A DNA stretch of 56,601 nt, from NCBI GenBank assembly GCA_003225175.1, contig QIBA01000063.1:1-56601 (forward strand), read 5' to 3'. The notes beneath the pieces were generated by a model. That model was not told the DNA's origin. It did no database searches and saw only the letters and a list, made by a program, of their open reading frames with translations. The translations under genes were made by a program, and so were the position numbers. Of this stretch, positions 45,701 to 53,961 are shown piece after piece. How positions within the stretch are numbered: position 1 is the stretch's first letter; every line of letters begins with the position of its first letter. This DNA comes from Acidobacteriota bacterium. Its GTDB lineage: Bacteria; Acidobacteriota; Terriglobia; Terriglobales; Acidobacteriaceae.

Positions 45701-46298
45701 TTGCGATCACGGTGAGAGCTACCGCATTCGATGTGACTCCCGCGAAAGTAGCCGTGATGTTCGTGACACCTGCCCCTACGCCTGTAGCGACACCGCCAGA
45801 GCTCATGGTCGCGACCGACGGATTGGAAGAGGTCCAACCTACAGAACTGGTCAGATCTTGAGTGGAGCCGTCGCTGAACGTTGCCGTCGCAGTGAACTGG
45901 TCAGTGCTGCCCTGTGCGATCGATGCAATCGCTCCGTTAATGCTGATTGATCGCAGAAGCGACGATGCCGAAAAATCCACCGATATAGTGGACGATCCTC
46001 GGAGAGTGATGTTCTGGCTGGCTGGTTGAAAGTTGAATCTTGGATTCGAAGGATTGATGGTGTAGTTACCGTTTGGAAGACCGGGAAAAGAGTAGTTGCC
46101 GTTCACGTCGGCAACTGTCGTTCCACTCGCTGCCCCGCTGAGCGTGACTAAGGATCCGGCGGTCACGCTTCCGGGATTGAGGGTACCTGAGATCCTGACT
46201 GCTTTTGGAGAATGACCTTGACCTTCTAAAACTGGAGTGCCCGGCAGTACCGTCAGGAAAAGACACACTACCACCGACCCGCTTTTGAAAGATCGCAC
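42762..46298 (-). CDS. Large exported Big_2 (bacterial Ig-like) repeat protein
   Basis: 1178 residues from GTG 46298 (GAGG 10 nt upstream; two GTG codons closer to the SD are less suitable). Signal peptide 1-25 (SVVVCLFLTVLPGTPVLEG). Then a carboxypeptidase-regulatory-like domain (30-105), eight Big_2 repeats of about 87 residues each (LQSI-I-A-SSSIAKGTSVQF ... GTFSDGSTQNLT ... ITATQNGITSN), a second regulatory-like domain, two choice-of-anchor-D-type segments (LSPSSFSFGNVNLGSTGQ, LTVTPASLTFGNVADGST) and a final FN3-like domain (VTLAWNASTTPSVTYNVYRC). It is Ser/Thr-rich and almost Cys-free. Probably a cell-surface or secreted adhesin-like protein. The repeats are similar enough at DNA level to favour recombination between units. 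Opposite-strand frames are artefacts. Confidence 0.88.
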   Translation of the reverse strand: MRSFKSGSVVVCLFLTVLPGTPVLEGQGHSPKAVRISGTLNPGSVTAGSLVTLSGAASGTTVADVNGNYSFPGLPNGNYTINPSNPRFNFQPASQNITLRGSSTISVDFSASSLLRSISINGAIASIAQGSTDQFTATATFSDGSTQDLTSSVGWTSSNPSVATMSSGGVATGVGAGVTNITATFAGVTSNAVALTVIATTLQSITINATNSSMAKGTSVQFTATGTYSDGSTQNLTNNVTWTSSSPAIANISSAGLASGLAIGSANITATQNGITSNTVLLTITPAILQSIKINAGSSSIAKGTTLQFTATGTFSDGSTQDLSNTATWSTSNQAIATVNMTGLATGVALGTSNITATQNGITSNSFPLSVTAAILQSITINAGSSSIAKGTTVQFTATGTFSDGSTQDLTNTATWTSSATAVVSINAGGLASAMAIGSSNITAAQNGITSNSFALAVTAATLQSIAITASSSSVAKGTSVQFAATGTFSDGTTQNLTSTATWMSSTPATVNISASGLATGEAIGTSSITATQNGVVSNTFPLTITAAALQSITISASAVSIAKGTSVQFTATGTFSDGSTQSLAGAATWNSSNSAVANVSATGLVSGVAIGTSNITATQDGVTSNSVALSVTAAVLQSIAINASSSSIAKGTSVQFTATGTFSDGTSQNLTNAVTWASSSPSIANISAGGLATGVAIGTANITATQSSIASNSFGLTVTAAAMQSIAVIGKSASLAIGSNEQLSATGTFSDGSTQNVTSSAVWVSSDSAAVSLDTSAMATAAGVGQSTISASVGNIAGSMTISATASISGTVSAAASAGTTITLSGAASATTTPDLNGNYTFTVLANGAYTITPQNSSYSFVPLSLSATVNNANVAGLNFTTAGGRPSLSPSSFSFGNVNLGSTGQIQAILSAAGGDVTLTAATVTGAGFGVSGITFPVTIASGKSAVVPVTFAPTATGSASGSLSLNNGTTPLATANLAGTGAGLTVTPASLTFGNVADGSTSPPLAFTLNAVGNSVTVNSDSIVQSGGGGGAFAISAGPSMPMTIAAGQSMQINVTFAPASGSPGPATGMVTFASNINSVAPSLSGRGLANVTLAWNASTTPSVTYNVYRCGTSATACVQAQPANFTRIAAGISGLTYPDATVSSGQTYYYALTAVDTSGTESTLSTVSSGVAVP

Positions 46299-46553
46299 GT
46301 GCACCACTCCTCAATGTGAGTTCTTGACCGGGGGTCAAGCGGCCAGAGTGGATTTTGGTAGAGGTTTGGATGGACGAACTGATTCTGCGGTTTTATGGAA
46401 AATCAGCAAATCCGGAGATGAACACGAGGTCACAAACGTTACAAAAAGAAGAGGTGACGCTTCTTGGCGTTCTGTTTCTCTTCGTCATCGGAGCGTGCCT
46501 GAGCGCAGCCGAATGGGTGTTCACCTCGTCTGTTCCTCTAAAATCACGAGAAC
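46299..46553. other. Divergent intergenic region, Big_2 and deacetylase genes
   Basis: 255 nt. It contains a degenerate ACACGAGGTCACAAA/GTTCACCTCGTC inverted pair (46421-46530) related to the GAACACGGAGG repeats. TAAAAT at 46539-46544 lies 9 nt before the deacetylase GTG. No gene. Confidence 0.45.
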
Positions 46554-47258
46554 GTGATTTCAAAACCAGTTATTGCAGGCGCGCTCGCCGGAGCAGGATA
46601 CCTTGCCTATCACTGCTACTCTCCTGAGTCGCAACTCTACGGGCGCACTTTGACGCACTGCGCCGATGCCCAGCATCTTGCGCTTACTTACGATGATGGT
46701 CCGAACGATGTTCACACCGAGCACTTGCTCGATGTGCTCGCGCGGCACGACGTGAAAGCCACGTTCTTCCTGATTGGGCGCTTTGTGAGCGCGCGTCCGC
46801 AGATTGCGCGTGCCATCGCCGATGCTGGACATCTATTAGCGAACCACACCGAGACACATCCGAACCTTCTGTTCCGTTCGCGCGCGAAGGTGCTCCGTCA
46901 GCTCTCAGACTGCTCCGAGGCAATCGCCGATGCCACGGGCGTGCAGACGCGACATTTTCGTCCGCCGTTCGGAGCGCGCCGTCCCGCCGTGCTCCAGGTT
47001 GCGCGCGAGCTCGGCCTCGAGCCGGTGATGTGGAGCGTCGCTTGCTACGATTGGCATCGGCACGCAACAACAGACAGCGTCTTTCAACATGCTTGCAAGG
47101 GAATCGAGCGCAACCATGCTCGCGGGCACATTGTCCTGTTTCATGACGGGGGTCATACCAATTTGGGACAGGATCGCAGCCACACGGTTGCGGCCACAGA
47201 GCGCCTGATCTTGCGATACCGGGGGCATTATCGTTTCCGCCGCGTCGACGGGATTTGA
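46554..47258 (+). CDS. Polysaccharide deacetylase (CE4, NodB-homology)
   Basis: 234 residues from GTG 46554. An N-terminal hydrophobic stretch (PVIAGALAGAGYLAYHC) may be a signal anchor. NodB motifs are complete: TYDDGPN (catalytic Asp and metal Asp), HTETHP (metal His pair), RPPFGARR, and a late LFHDGG with the catalytic His. It acts on N-acetylated sugars in peptidoglycan or exopolysaccharide; the substrate is not determinable. A TAAAAT box 9 nt upstream predicts an almost leaderless mRNA. Confidence 0.92.
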   Translation: MISKPVIAGALAGAGYLAYHCYSPESQLYGRTLTHCADAQHLALTYDDGPNDVHTEHLLDVLARHDVKATFFLIGRFVSARPQIARAIADAGHLLANHTETHPNLLFRSRAKVLRQLSDCSEAIADATGVQTRHFRPPFGARRPAVLQVARELGLEPVMWSVACYDWHRHATTDSVFQHACKGIERNHARGHIVLFHDGGHTNLGQDRSHTVAATERLILRYRGHYRFRRVDGI

Positions 47259-47325
47259 CTTGGATCCGCTTCAGCGGAATGCGGGGAATGCTGGAATTGA
47301 GCTATCATCCGCAGAGGCGACATAT

Positions 47326-47637
47326 ATGGCTAAACCAAAGCTGGATGCATTCGAGGTTGGCTGCCCGTGCTGCGGAGCGCTGCTGAAGGTGGATCCGGAG
47401 ACCAGGGCGGTGATCGCGCATACTCCCCCAGCGCGTCCGAAGACCTTTAACGACTTCGAAGAAGCGGCGCGCGCGATGCGCGAACAGGAAAGCCGCAAAG
47501 AATCACTCTTCCGTCAGGCAGTGGACGCAGAGAAGAACAAGGCCAATCTTCTGGAGCGCAAATTCCAGGAAGCCATAAAGCGCGCCAAAGATACTCCCGA
47601 TACCGGCAAGCCGCTGCGGGATTTTGATTTGGATTGA
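47326..47637 (+). CDS. Small zinc-ribbon-like protein (103 aa)
   Basis: ATG 47326, with AGAGGCGA upstream and TATCAT at 47303-47308. The N-terminus has VGCPCCGALLKVDPET, a half zinc ribbon (CPCC). The rest is a charged helix (FEEAARAMREQESRKESLFR, ANLLERKFQEAIKRAKD) ending in an acidic tail. Possibly nucleic-acid-binding; function unknown. Confidence 0.75.
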   Translation: MAKPKLDAFEVGCPCCGALLKVDPETRAVIAHTPPARPKTFNDFEEAARAMREQESRKESLFRQAVDAEKNKANLLERKFQEAIKRAKDTPDTGKPLRDFDLD

Positions 47638-47649
47638 AAGGCAGGAAAG

Positions 47650-47900
47650 ACAGCAATTAGCGATTAGCAATTAGCAATTAGCTGAAACTTGAAGCAGCAA
47701 AGGCACTCGTGATTCTGAAAAATATAAGGCAGCTAGCAACAGGCTGTAGGTGCCAGTGGTTCAGCTTATCGCTAATTGCTAATCGCTTATCGCTGCCTTT
47801 TCGCCTATCGCTAATTGCTAATCGCTCATCGCTGCCTTTCCGATTTAGCTTATTGCTAATCGCTAATCGCTTATCGTTGCCTTTCAGCTTATCGCTTCCT
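47650..47900. repeat. AATTAGC/GATTAGC short-word array before ruvA
   Basis: The left side starts with GATTAGCAATTAGCAATTAG. From 47763 the right side is a long run of TATCGCTAATTGCTAATCGC words interspersed with GCTGCCTTT units, ending at the ruvA ATG. The word matches the pre-panB array (19958-20095), and together they show one word used at two loci. Confidence 0.75.
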
Positions 47901-47905
47901 TTCCC

Positions 47906-48493
47906 ATGATCGCTCACCTTCGCGGACGGATCCTCGAAAAAAATCCTTCACACGTGATCCTCGAAGCTGCTGGTGTGGGCTACGAGGTCACGATCAGTGT
48001 CCCGAGTTTTTCCGGATTGCCGGCCGAAGGGGCGGAGGTTTCGCTGTACATCCACACGCACGTGCGCGAGGACACTCTCGCGTTGTATGGATTTCTGCGG
48101 CGAGAGGAAAAGCAGCTCTTCGAACGGCTCATCGGGGTCAGCGGCATTGGGCCAAAGCTCGCCATCACCGTCCTGAGCGGCATCGCAGCCGATGCGCTGG
48201 TAACCGCGCTGCGGAGCAACGATCTCACCGCATTGACGCGCATTCCCGGAGTGGGAAAAAAGACCGCTGAACGCATGGTGCTGGAATTGCGCGACAAGCT
48301 CGAAGGACTCGCTGCGGCACCCGCCCCCCCGCAAACCAGCCGCATGGAAGAAGATGTCGTCTCTGCCCTGGTGAATCTCGGCTACCAGCGCACGCCGGCC
48401 GAACACGCAGTCAGGCGGGCTCTGGAGAGAGCGGGAAACGCCGCGTCCTTTGAGCAGGTTTTCCGGCAGACGATGACGTTGATGCAGAAGTGA
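47906..48493 (+). CDS. ruvA: Holliday junction branch migration protein RuvA
   Basis: RuvA tetramers bind Holliday junctions and recruit the RuvB motor. 195 residues, as expected. Domain I is an OB-fold (MIAHLRGRILEKNPSHVILE, YIHTHVREDTLALYGF). Domain II has two HhH motifs (LIGVSGIGPKLAITVLSG, LTRIPGVGKKTAERMVLE). After a flexible linker, domain III (EDVVSALVNLGYQRTPAEHA) contacts RuvB. The ATG directly abuts the word array and has no clear SD. No ruvB or ruvC is adjacent. Confidence 0.97.
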   Translation: MIAHLRGRILEKNPSHVILEAAGVGYEVTISVPSFSGLPAEGAEVSLYIHTHVREDTLALYGFLRREEKQLFERLIGVSGIGPKLAITVLSGIAADALVTALRSNDLTALTRIPGVGKKTAERMVLELRDKLEGLAAAPAPPQTSRMEEDVVSALVNLGYQRTPAEHAVRRALERAGNAASFEQVFRQTMTLMQK

Positions 48494-48552
48494 GTCGTTG
48501 AGGCACGGAAGTCGCATCCCGACGGTCAATAGCGGCACCCGTTACGCGCAGT

Positions 48553-48558
48553 TATAGT
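48553..48558 (+). promoter_or_regulatory. -10 box of a predicted leaderless transcript
   Basis: TATAGT is followed 6 nt later by the ATG at 48565, with no SD. Confidence 0.4.
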
Positions 48559-48564
48559 GCGCTT

Positions 48565-49245
48565 ATGCGCCGGATTCTGGCTTCCATAATTGTCTTTACA
48601 CTACCCGCAAGTGCCTCAATTTCGCTCCGGGAGAGCCTTAATCTGTCGCTCAAAGTGCCTTTAAGTGGCTTCTTTAGTGCGAAAAAGCTGCGCCTTGCTG
48701 GCTGGGTATTGCGCAAACAAAGCGCAAATCTCGAAAAAACCGCGTTTAAAGTCGCAGAAAAGCCGTGCGAAAACTGGGCTTGGGTGGCCGGAATCGTGTC
48801 GCTGGCTGCCGCGCAAGGCGTGCATATTGAGCAGCAATACCTGGTTGATCGTCTCTATGGAGGCTCAATTTGTCGCTCGTCTCCTGTCGATGTGGGCTCT
48901 TTAGCGCGTGAGATAAGCCGCGATTACGTGCTTCCAGACGGGCAAAGGTTCCGCTTAGAGGCGCAATTCAGCGCCGGAGCGCCCACGCAACCTGATCCGT
49001 TGATCGTCGCGATGCGTCAAAATCGGCCACTGATGGTGCTCTGGAATGGGCGCAGCTACCTGCTTACGGGTGTCAGTTACGACGAATACACGGCGCCAAC
49101 CGGCAATAAATTGTTGATTGTGACGGAATTTAAACTCTTCGATCCCGCCGCCAATGCACCAAAAAACGAGCTAACGTTCTCCCGGGAGAGCGACAACGCC
49201 GACGATTTGGGTGGCGTACTCGTTCTTAACGTCTATCCGAAGTAG
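48565..49245 (+). CDS. Papain-like-fold exported protein, possibly catalytically altered
   Basis: 226 residues with a signal peptide (RRILASIIVFTLPASASI). Residues about 70-165 resemble papain-like/C39-type proteases: PCENWAWVAGIVSLAA in place of the usual Cys helix, GVHIEQQYLVDRLYGG, then RPLMVLWNGRSYLLTGVSYD, where active enzymes have a GH. The Cys is offset (C-E-N-W rather than C-W-A) and the His position holds Ser/Tyr, so activity is doubtful. No family was confirmed. Confidence 0.6.
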   Translation: MRRILASIIVFTLPASASISLRESLNLSLKVPLSGFFSAKKLRLAGWVLRKQSANLEKTAFKVAEKPCENWAWVAGIVSLAAAQGVHIEQQYLVDRLYGGSICRSSPVDVGSLAREISRDYVLPDGQRFRLEAQFSAGAPTQPDPLIVAMRQNRPLMVLWNGRSYLLTGVSYDEYTAPTGNKLLIVTEFKLFDPAANAPKNELTFSRESDNADDLGGVLVLNVYPK

Positions 49246-49326
49246 TCACTTTGCGCATCTATGTGACTGCAGAGTTCAGCAAATGTGACCGCTGAACCTG
49301 TTCAGATGACCTGCTTGAGGTTGTAA

Positions 49327-50121
49327 ATGTCCTCCCTTCGTATGCTGTTCGTCGACGACGAACCCAGCATCAGGCTGACTTTGCCTGAGATTCTTCGCCT
49401 CCACGGACACGAAGTTGAAGTCGCTTCTACCGTCGCAGAGGCCTTGGCGGCCATCTCTGGACGCAAGTTTGACGTGCTTATTTCCGACTTAAATATCGGA
49501 AATGCAGGAGATGGATTCACCGTTGTTAGCGCAATGCGCCGCACCCAGGCGCAATGCATTACGCTAATTCTGACCGGATATCCCGGTTTTGAGACCGCTT
49601 TACAGGCAATTCGCAGCCAGGTTGACGATTATCTGGTGAAACCAACGCAGATCGACCAGCTCGTCGACACCATTGAACGCAAGCTGAAAGAACGCACTCC
49701 ACATAGACCTGCTCCAGTAAAGCGCGTGAGTCGGATCCTCAAAGAGTCTCAGCAAATCGTTGTTGATCGCGCAGTTGCATCGCTTTCGGAGCGCAGAAAA
49801 ATTGCAAAGGACAGGCTTTATGACGGAATGCCAGAGCTCTTTCGTGCGCTAATCGCGTTTGGTAATCCTTCTATTGAGCAGAAAACCTTTGCTGAAGGAG
49901 CCACATACGGCGTGCTACGCCGCGAGCAAGGTTCTTCCATAGACGATCTGTTCAATGAATTCCGGACACTTGAGCGCGTAGCGTACGAAGTTGTACAGGA
50001 GAATCTGCTTGCAACCGACGTAAGCAATCTCGTTCCTGACCTCAGAGCCTTCAATGATCATGTGCAAAATGTGTTGAATCATGCGGTATGCGCCCTGCTT
50101 GAGAAGCCAATGGCTGCCTGA
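49327..50121 (+). CDS. Response regulator with a C-terminal RsbRD-type globin-like domain
   Basis: 264 residues; GAGG 7 nt before the ATG. Receiver 1-120 (DDE at 10-12, D54 in LISDLNIGNAGDG, Lys in DYLVKPTQ). Residues 140-260 are all-helical with YGVLRREQGSSIDDLFNEFR and LRAFNDHVQNVLNHAVCALL, which resembles the RsbT co-antagonist RsbRD N-terminal domain. It has no DNA-binding domain, so output is probably by protein contact. It converges with the histidine kinase, the two stops being 1 nt apart. Confidence 0.83.
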   Translation: MSSLRMLFVDDEPSIRLTLPEILRLHGHEVEVASTVAEALAAISGRKFDVLISDLNIGNAGDGFTVVSAMRRTQAQCITLILTGYPGFETALQAIRSQVDDYLVKPTQIDQLVDTIERKLKERTPHRPAPVKRVSRILKESQQIVVDRAVASLSERRKIAKDRLYDGMPELFRALIAFGNPSIEQKTFAEGATYGVLRREQGSSIDDLFNEFRTLERVAYEVVQENLLATDVSNLVPDLRAFNDHVQNVLNHAVCALLEKPMAA

Positions 50122-50122
50122 A

Positions 50123-52339
50123 TCAGGCGTAAGGCAGGAACACAGAAAACGTCGTTCCATGATTCGCTCCCGTGGAGCTCTTCATGCAAATAGTTCCGTG
50201 ATGCTTCTCAATCACTCCTTGTGACACCCAAAGACCCACACCTGTTCCTCTTTCACCTTTGGTTGTGAAGAAGGGCTCGAAGATGTGAGGCCGTGTAGCG
50301 GCGGGAATACCCGGACCATTGTCGCTGACAAGGACGCGCAGACCCATATTGCGAGATCCCCAATTGCGTCCGTGCTTCACACGGATTTTGATCATGCCGC
50401 CACGCGGCACGGCATCCACAGCATTGACGATCAGGTTCGAAAATACTTGCCGCATCTCGCCAGGAAAGGCGGGCACAGTGACTTGGGTCTCAATCTGCGT
50501 TTCAATGTGAACACCCTTGTTCTGAGCTCCCGCCGCATATAGGCGCACAATGCTCTCCACCAGATCGGCAACACTGACATCGACAGGAGCGGCAGCTTCG
50601 CGATAAAACCCAAGCGCCTGGCGCGCAATGTATCCGATGCGATCAACTTCGCTGATCGCCATTTGTGTGTACTCATGCGCTTTATCATCGAGAGATTTGT
50701 TCTTATCCATGAGATACAAGAGGTTCGTCACTGCCTCCAGCGGATTATTGATCTCGTGGGCCATTGTTCCGGCGAGGCGTCCAGTGGCGGCAAGCTTTTC
50801 CGTTTTTCGCAACGCCTCTGCGGCACGGTTGCGTTCCGTAATGTCCCGGGCGATCGTGGAAGCGCCCGTCACCACACCGGCCGAGTTGCGAATCGGTGAA
50901 ATGGAAACTGAAACTTCAACTGGCCTTCCATCCTTCCGCACCCGAACGGTTTCGAAGTGGTCGATGGACTCGCCTCGTCGCAGGATTTCGAGCAGGTCGT
51001 CAGTCTCTCTACTGCGCTCGGGAGGACTGAGCACTGAAACATGTTCTCCGACCATCTCCATCGCCGTGTAGCCATACATCTTCTCTGCGCCGCGATTCCA
51101 ACTGCGAACATAACCTTCCAAGTCCTTGCTATAAATCGCATCCTCGGAGGTTTCGACAATTGACGCCAACCGAGTAAGCGCCTCTTCAGCGCGTTTTTGG
51201 TCATCGATATCCGTGAAAGTTCCCAACCAGCGCACAATTGCGCCGCGTTCGTCACGCAGTGGGAGGGCTCGACCCAAAAACCAGCGGTAGGAACCCGCAA
51301 CATCGCGAACACGCAGTTCGATCGCAAGCGCCTTACCGGACGCGATCGAAGCTTGCCACGCGGCTGCCGCAGCGGAACCGTCATCAGCATTCACGCGCTC
51401 TAGCCATGGCTCCCGCGACTGACGCGCCGCCCCGATGTAGTCGAGCCAACGTTGATTAAAGTATTCGGGCTTCCCTTCGGGTGAGGTTGTCCAAACCATT
51501 TGGGGAATGGCCTCGGCAAGAACTCGGAAGTGTGCCTCTCGTTCCGCCAACTCCCGCGAGAGAACGTCGGCTCTGGAAAGAGCTTCTTCGTATACGTGGG
51601 AGATCGATAGCAACTGATAACCGCCAAACGCCGCAATGATGAAGCCCATCGATAAAGCAAGAAGAATTCCGAGCCGCGAAGTAAATCGGCTTGCTTCCCG
51701 AGAGGATTCCAGATAAGAGGCGCGTCGTTCCTTTTGGCTTGAGACCAGACGCGAGAGCTCCTCCCGAATGTTGTGAATGATCCTGTCTTCCCCGGAGCCA
51801 GCGCGGAAAGTCGCAGGTAGAGTCCGACTTCGCATCGCTTGTTCTGCGACACGTCGCCACTGTTCAACGGAATTCCGAAGCTGCTCTACCTGTTGTGATT
51901 CTGTATCTTCGTCGCGTGCCATCGACGCAAGCTGATTGAAAACAGAGTCGGCATTTTCGGAGCTCTGCCGATATTGATCAACCAAGCTCAAATCACCGGT
52001 GTTAACGTACCCGCGAAGCTCCATGTTCATATCGAAAATGAGATTCTGAGCTTCGAAGCTGTGAGCGATCATTTGTCCGGTGTGCTGCACCGCGCGCTCG
52101 GCAGTGATCAGGCTCCGAATCGCCCACAGCAGGGTTGCCGAAGTGATAGCCATGAGCAGCAAAGGCAGGCCCACCATTAGCTGTAATGCGCGCCGAAAGC
52201 GTTCCCGATTCGGAGAAACTGTTACACTCGTCACAAGTCGGCGCACAATTCCGAGTTGGGGAGCCGGCGGTGAAATATCCGCCGAAGGACGTCCCGGAGA
52301 TTCTGCCGAGAATTTGCGAGCTTCTGAGGCTTTGGACAC
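50123..52339 (-). CDS. CHASE3-PAS-PAS hybrid-less sensor histidine kinase
   Basis: 738 residues from GTG 52339. TM1 about 50-72 (LMVGLPLLLMAITSATLLWA), CHASE3-like extracytoplasmic region 75-215, TM2 about 222-245 (ILLALSMGFIIAAFGGYQLL), PAS 265-385 (EAIPQMVWTTSPEGKPEYFN), PAS 390-510 (ETSEDAIYSKDLEGYVRSWN), HisKA with the phosphoacceptor His in AGTMAHEINNPLEA, and HATPase_c with N box FSNLIVNAVDAVP, G1 DNGPGIP and G2 GERGTGVGLWVS. It ends 1 nt from the convergent RsbRD-type response regulator, which is its probable partner by proximity. Confidence 0.92.
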   Translation of the reverse strand: MSKASEARKFSAESPGRPSADISPPAPQLGIVRRLVTSVTVSPNRERFRRALQLMVGLPLLLMAITSATLLWAIRSLITAERAVQHTGQMIAHSFEAQNLIFDMNMELRGYVNTGDLSLVDQYRQSSENADSVFNQLASMARDEDTESQQVEQLRNSVEQWRRVAEQAMRSRTLPATFRAGSGEDRIIHNIREELSRLVSSQKERRASYLESSREASRFTSRLGILLALSMGFIIAAFGGYQLLSISHVYEEALSRADVLSRELAEREAHFRVLAEAIPQMVWTTSPEGKPEYFNQRWLDYIGAARQSREPWLERVNADDGSAAAAAWQASIASGKALAIELRVRDVAGSYRWFLGRALPLRDERGAIVRWLGTFTDIDDQKRAEEALTRLASIVETSEDAIYSKDLEGYVRSWNRGAEKMYGYTAMEMVGEHVSVLSPPERSRETDDLLEILRRGESIDHFETVRVRKDGRPVEVSVSISPIRNSAGVVTGASTIARDITERNRAAEALRKTEKLAATGRLAGTMAHEINNPLEAVTNLLYLMDKNKSLDDKAHEYTQMAISEVDRIGYIARQALGFYREAAAPVDVSVADLVESIVRLYAAGAQNKGVHIETQIETQVTVPAFPGEMRQVFSNLIVNAVDAVPRGGMIKIRVKHGRNWGSRNMGLRVLVSDNGPGIPAATRPHIFEPFFTTKGERGTGVGLWVSQGVIEKHHGTICMKSSTGANHGTTFSVFLPYA

Positions 52340-52448
52340 ACCGGGACCTGGCGAAGGAGATGCGAACCACAGTATCTTAGCTTAGCTTTCCCGTGTCCGT
52401 GGTGCGGAGTGGGCGGCTGGACAGCCTGTCTCCGTACGTCTTCGGCAG

Positions 52449-53816
52449 CTACTTTCCAATGCAGAAAGTGGTGAAGATTAGACTCAGGATGTCATCCGTG
52501 GTGGTTTCTCCAGTGATGGAATCGAGCGGCCGAAGCGAGTTATAAAGATCCATCAGCAACATTTCGTGAGGCGTGCGATTACGAACTGCTCCTTCCGCAT
52601 TTTTCAGAGCCAACAGCGACTCCTCGATCAGGTTCCTTTGTCTTAGATTGGTTAGGAATCCGCCCTCCGGTGGAGTTGCCGAGTTTCCCCCAAGTTCTGC
52701 TATCAGTCGTTCCCGAAGCATTTCGATCCCCTCACCCGTAACAGCGGAGGTGCTGACTTCTGGCATGTGATTATCAGCAAATCTGCTGTAATCGCTGCCT
52801 CGACCCAAGTCAGCTTTGTTTCGAACCAGGATTCGCTTGCGACCGGAAGTAGCTTGAAGCAGCCGTTCTTCCTCGTCCATGTGTTGCGATGAAGTGTTGT
52901 CCGTCACTATGAGCACAAGATCAGCGTCAGCGAGCGCCTCGTAGGACTTGCGGATCCCAATCGCCTCTACCTCGTCAGCGTTGCTGCGAATGCCTGCGGT
53001 ATCGATGAGCCGGATCGGAATTCCAATCACAGACACGGTTTCAGTAACCAAATCGCGTGTCGTTCCGGGAATCGCAGTAACAATTGCGCGCTCCCGCTGC
53101 ACGAGGCGGTTAAACAGACTCGACTTGCCAACGTTCGGACGCCCAACAATGGCAAGTGTGAGTCCCTCATGTACCACCCGACCATACGCGAACGATTGCG
53201 CAAGAGATTCGAGCGGCATCTGAATTTGCGAGATTCTTGCCAGAATTTGGTCGTCTGGAAGGATCGCAACGTCATCTTCCGCGAAATCGATTCCCGCTTC
53301 GAGCAATGCAATCACATCGACTAACTGTTTCTTAATTGGCTTAACCCGTCGTGAGAGAGCTCCCTCCAGCTGTTGTGCAGCAACTTTGGCCTGGAATAGA
53401 GTTTGCGACTCAATTAGATCGCGTACGGCTTCGGCCTGAGTAAGATCAATGCGGCCGTGAAGGAATCCCCGCATCGTGAACTCCCCCGGCTCGGCCAACC
53501 GCGCTCCTCGCGCCAGTGCCTGCTCGACGATGTACTCCAGCACAACCGGCGAACCGTGCGCTGATATTTCGACGATGTCTTCTGTCGTGTACGAATGGGG
53601 TTTCTCGAAAAACGTGACCACAACTTCGTCGATACGATCTCCAGTGTTCGTGTCGACGAGTTCCCCAAACGTGGCATGTCCCGTTGCGAGAGGATACTTA
53701 AGTCGAAGCAGTGGAGTTGCAATCTCCAGCGATGCGGGTCCACTCAGCCGAACGACGCCAATTCCCCCGCGGCCGGGCGGCGTGGAGACGGCAACGATGG
53801 TGTCGTCAAGGTGCAC
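52449..53816 (-). CDS. mnmE: tRNA modification GTPase MnmE
   Basis: With MnmG, it makes the cmnm5 group at U34 of certain tRNAs. 455 residues, as expected. The N-terminal THF-binding domain has IVAVSTPPGRGGIGVVRLSG. The central helices carry a G domain at about 215-380: GRPNVGKSSLFNRL, GTTRDLVTE, DTAGIR and NKADLG. The C-terminus ends in the FCIGK motif with the essential Cys. The start is GTG 53816, fixed by a TAGAAT box 6 nt upstream. mnmG is not in the window. Confidence 0.97.
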   Translation of the reverse strand: MHLDDTIVAVSTPPGRGGIGVVRLSGPASLEIATPLLRLKYPLATGHATFGELVDTNTGDRIDEVVVTFFEKPHSYTTEDIVEISAHGSPVVLEYIVEQALARGARLAEPGEFTMRGFLHGRIDLTQAEAVRDLIESQTLFQAKVAAQQLEGALSRRVKPIKKQLVDVIALLEAGIDFAEDDVAILPDDQILARISQIQMPLESLAQSFAYGRVVHEGLTLAIVGRPNVGKSSLFNRLVQRERAIVTAIPGTTRDLVTETVSVIGIPIRLIDTAGIRSNADEVEAIGIRKSYEALADADLVLIVTDNTSSQHMDEEERLLQATSGRKRILVRNKADLGRGSDYSRFADNHMPEVSTSAVTGEGIEMLRERLIAELGGNSATPPEGGFLTNLRQRNLIEESLLALKNAEGAVRNRTPHEMLLMDLYNSLRPLDSITGETTTDDILSLIFTTFCIGK

Positions 53817-53822
53817 TCTGGA

Positions 53823-53828
53823 ATTCTA
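53823..53828 (-). promoter_or_regulatory. mnmE -10 box, leaderless
   Basis: On the minus strand TAGAAT is followed 6 nt later by the GTG start at 53816. There is no SD, so the mRNA should start at or next to GTG. A clear -35 is not visible. Confidence 0.45.
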
Positions 53829-53961
53829 ACGAGCGGCACGGCCGAGCAGGAACCCTGATACATGACTAACCACTAGTCTAAACTCATGAATCTAAAGAGT
53901 TAAATCCTGCAACTTTTAGCTATTTGCCTGGTCTGAATAGAATAGAGGAGAGGTGGTTCCC

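Noticed and set aside
43134-45950. Plus-strand frames of 67-210 codons opposite the Big_2 gene
   Set aside because: They repeat with the same period as the Big_2 units and mirror their codon bias; there is no SD and no recognisable product.
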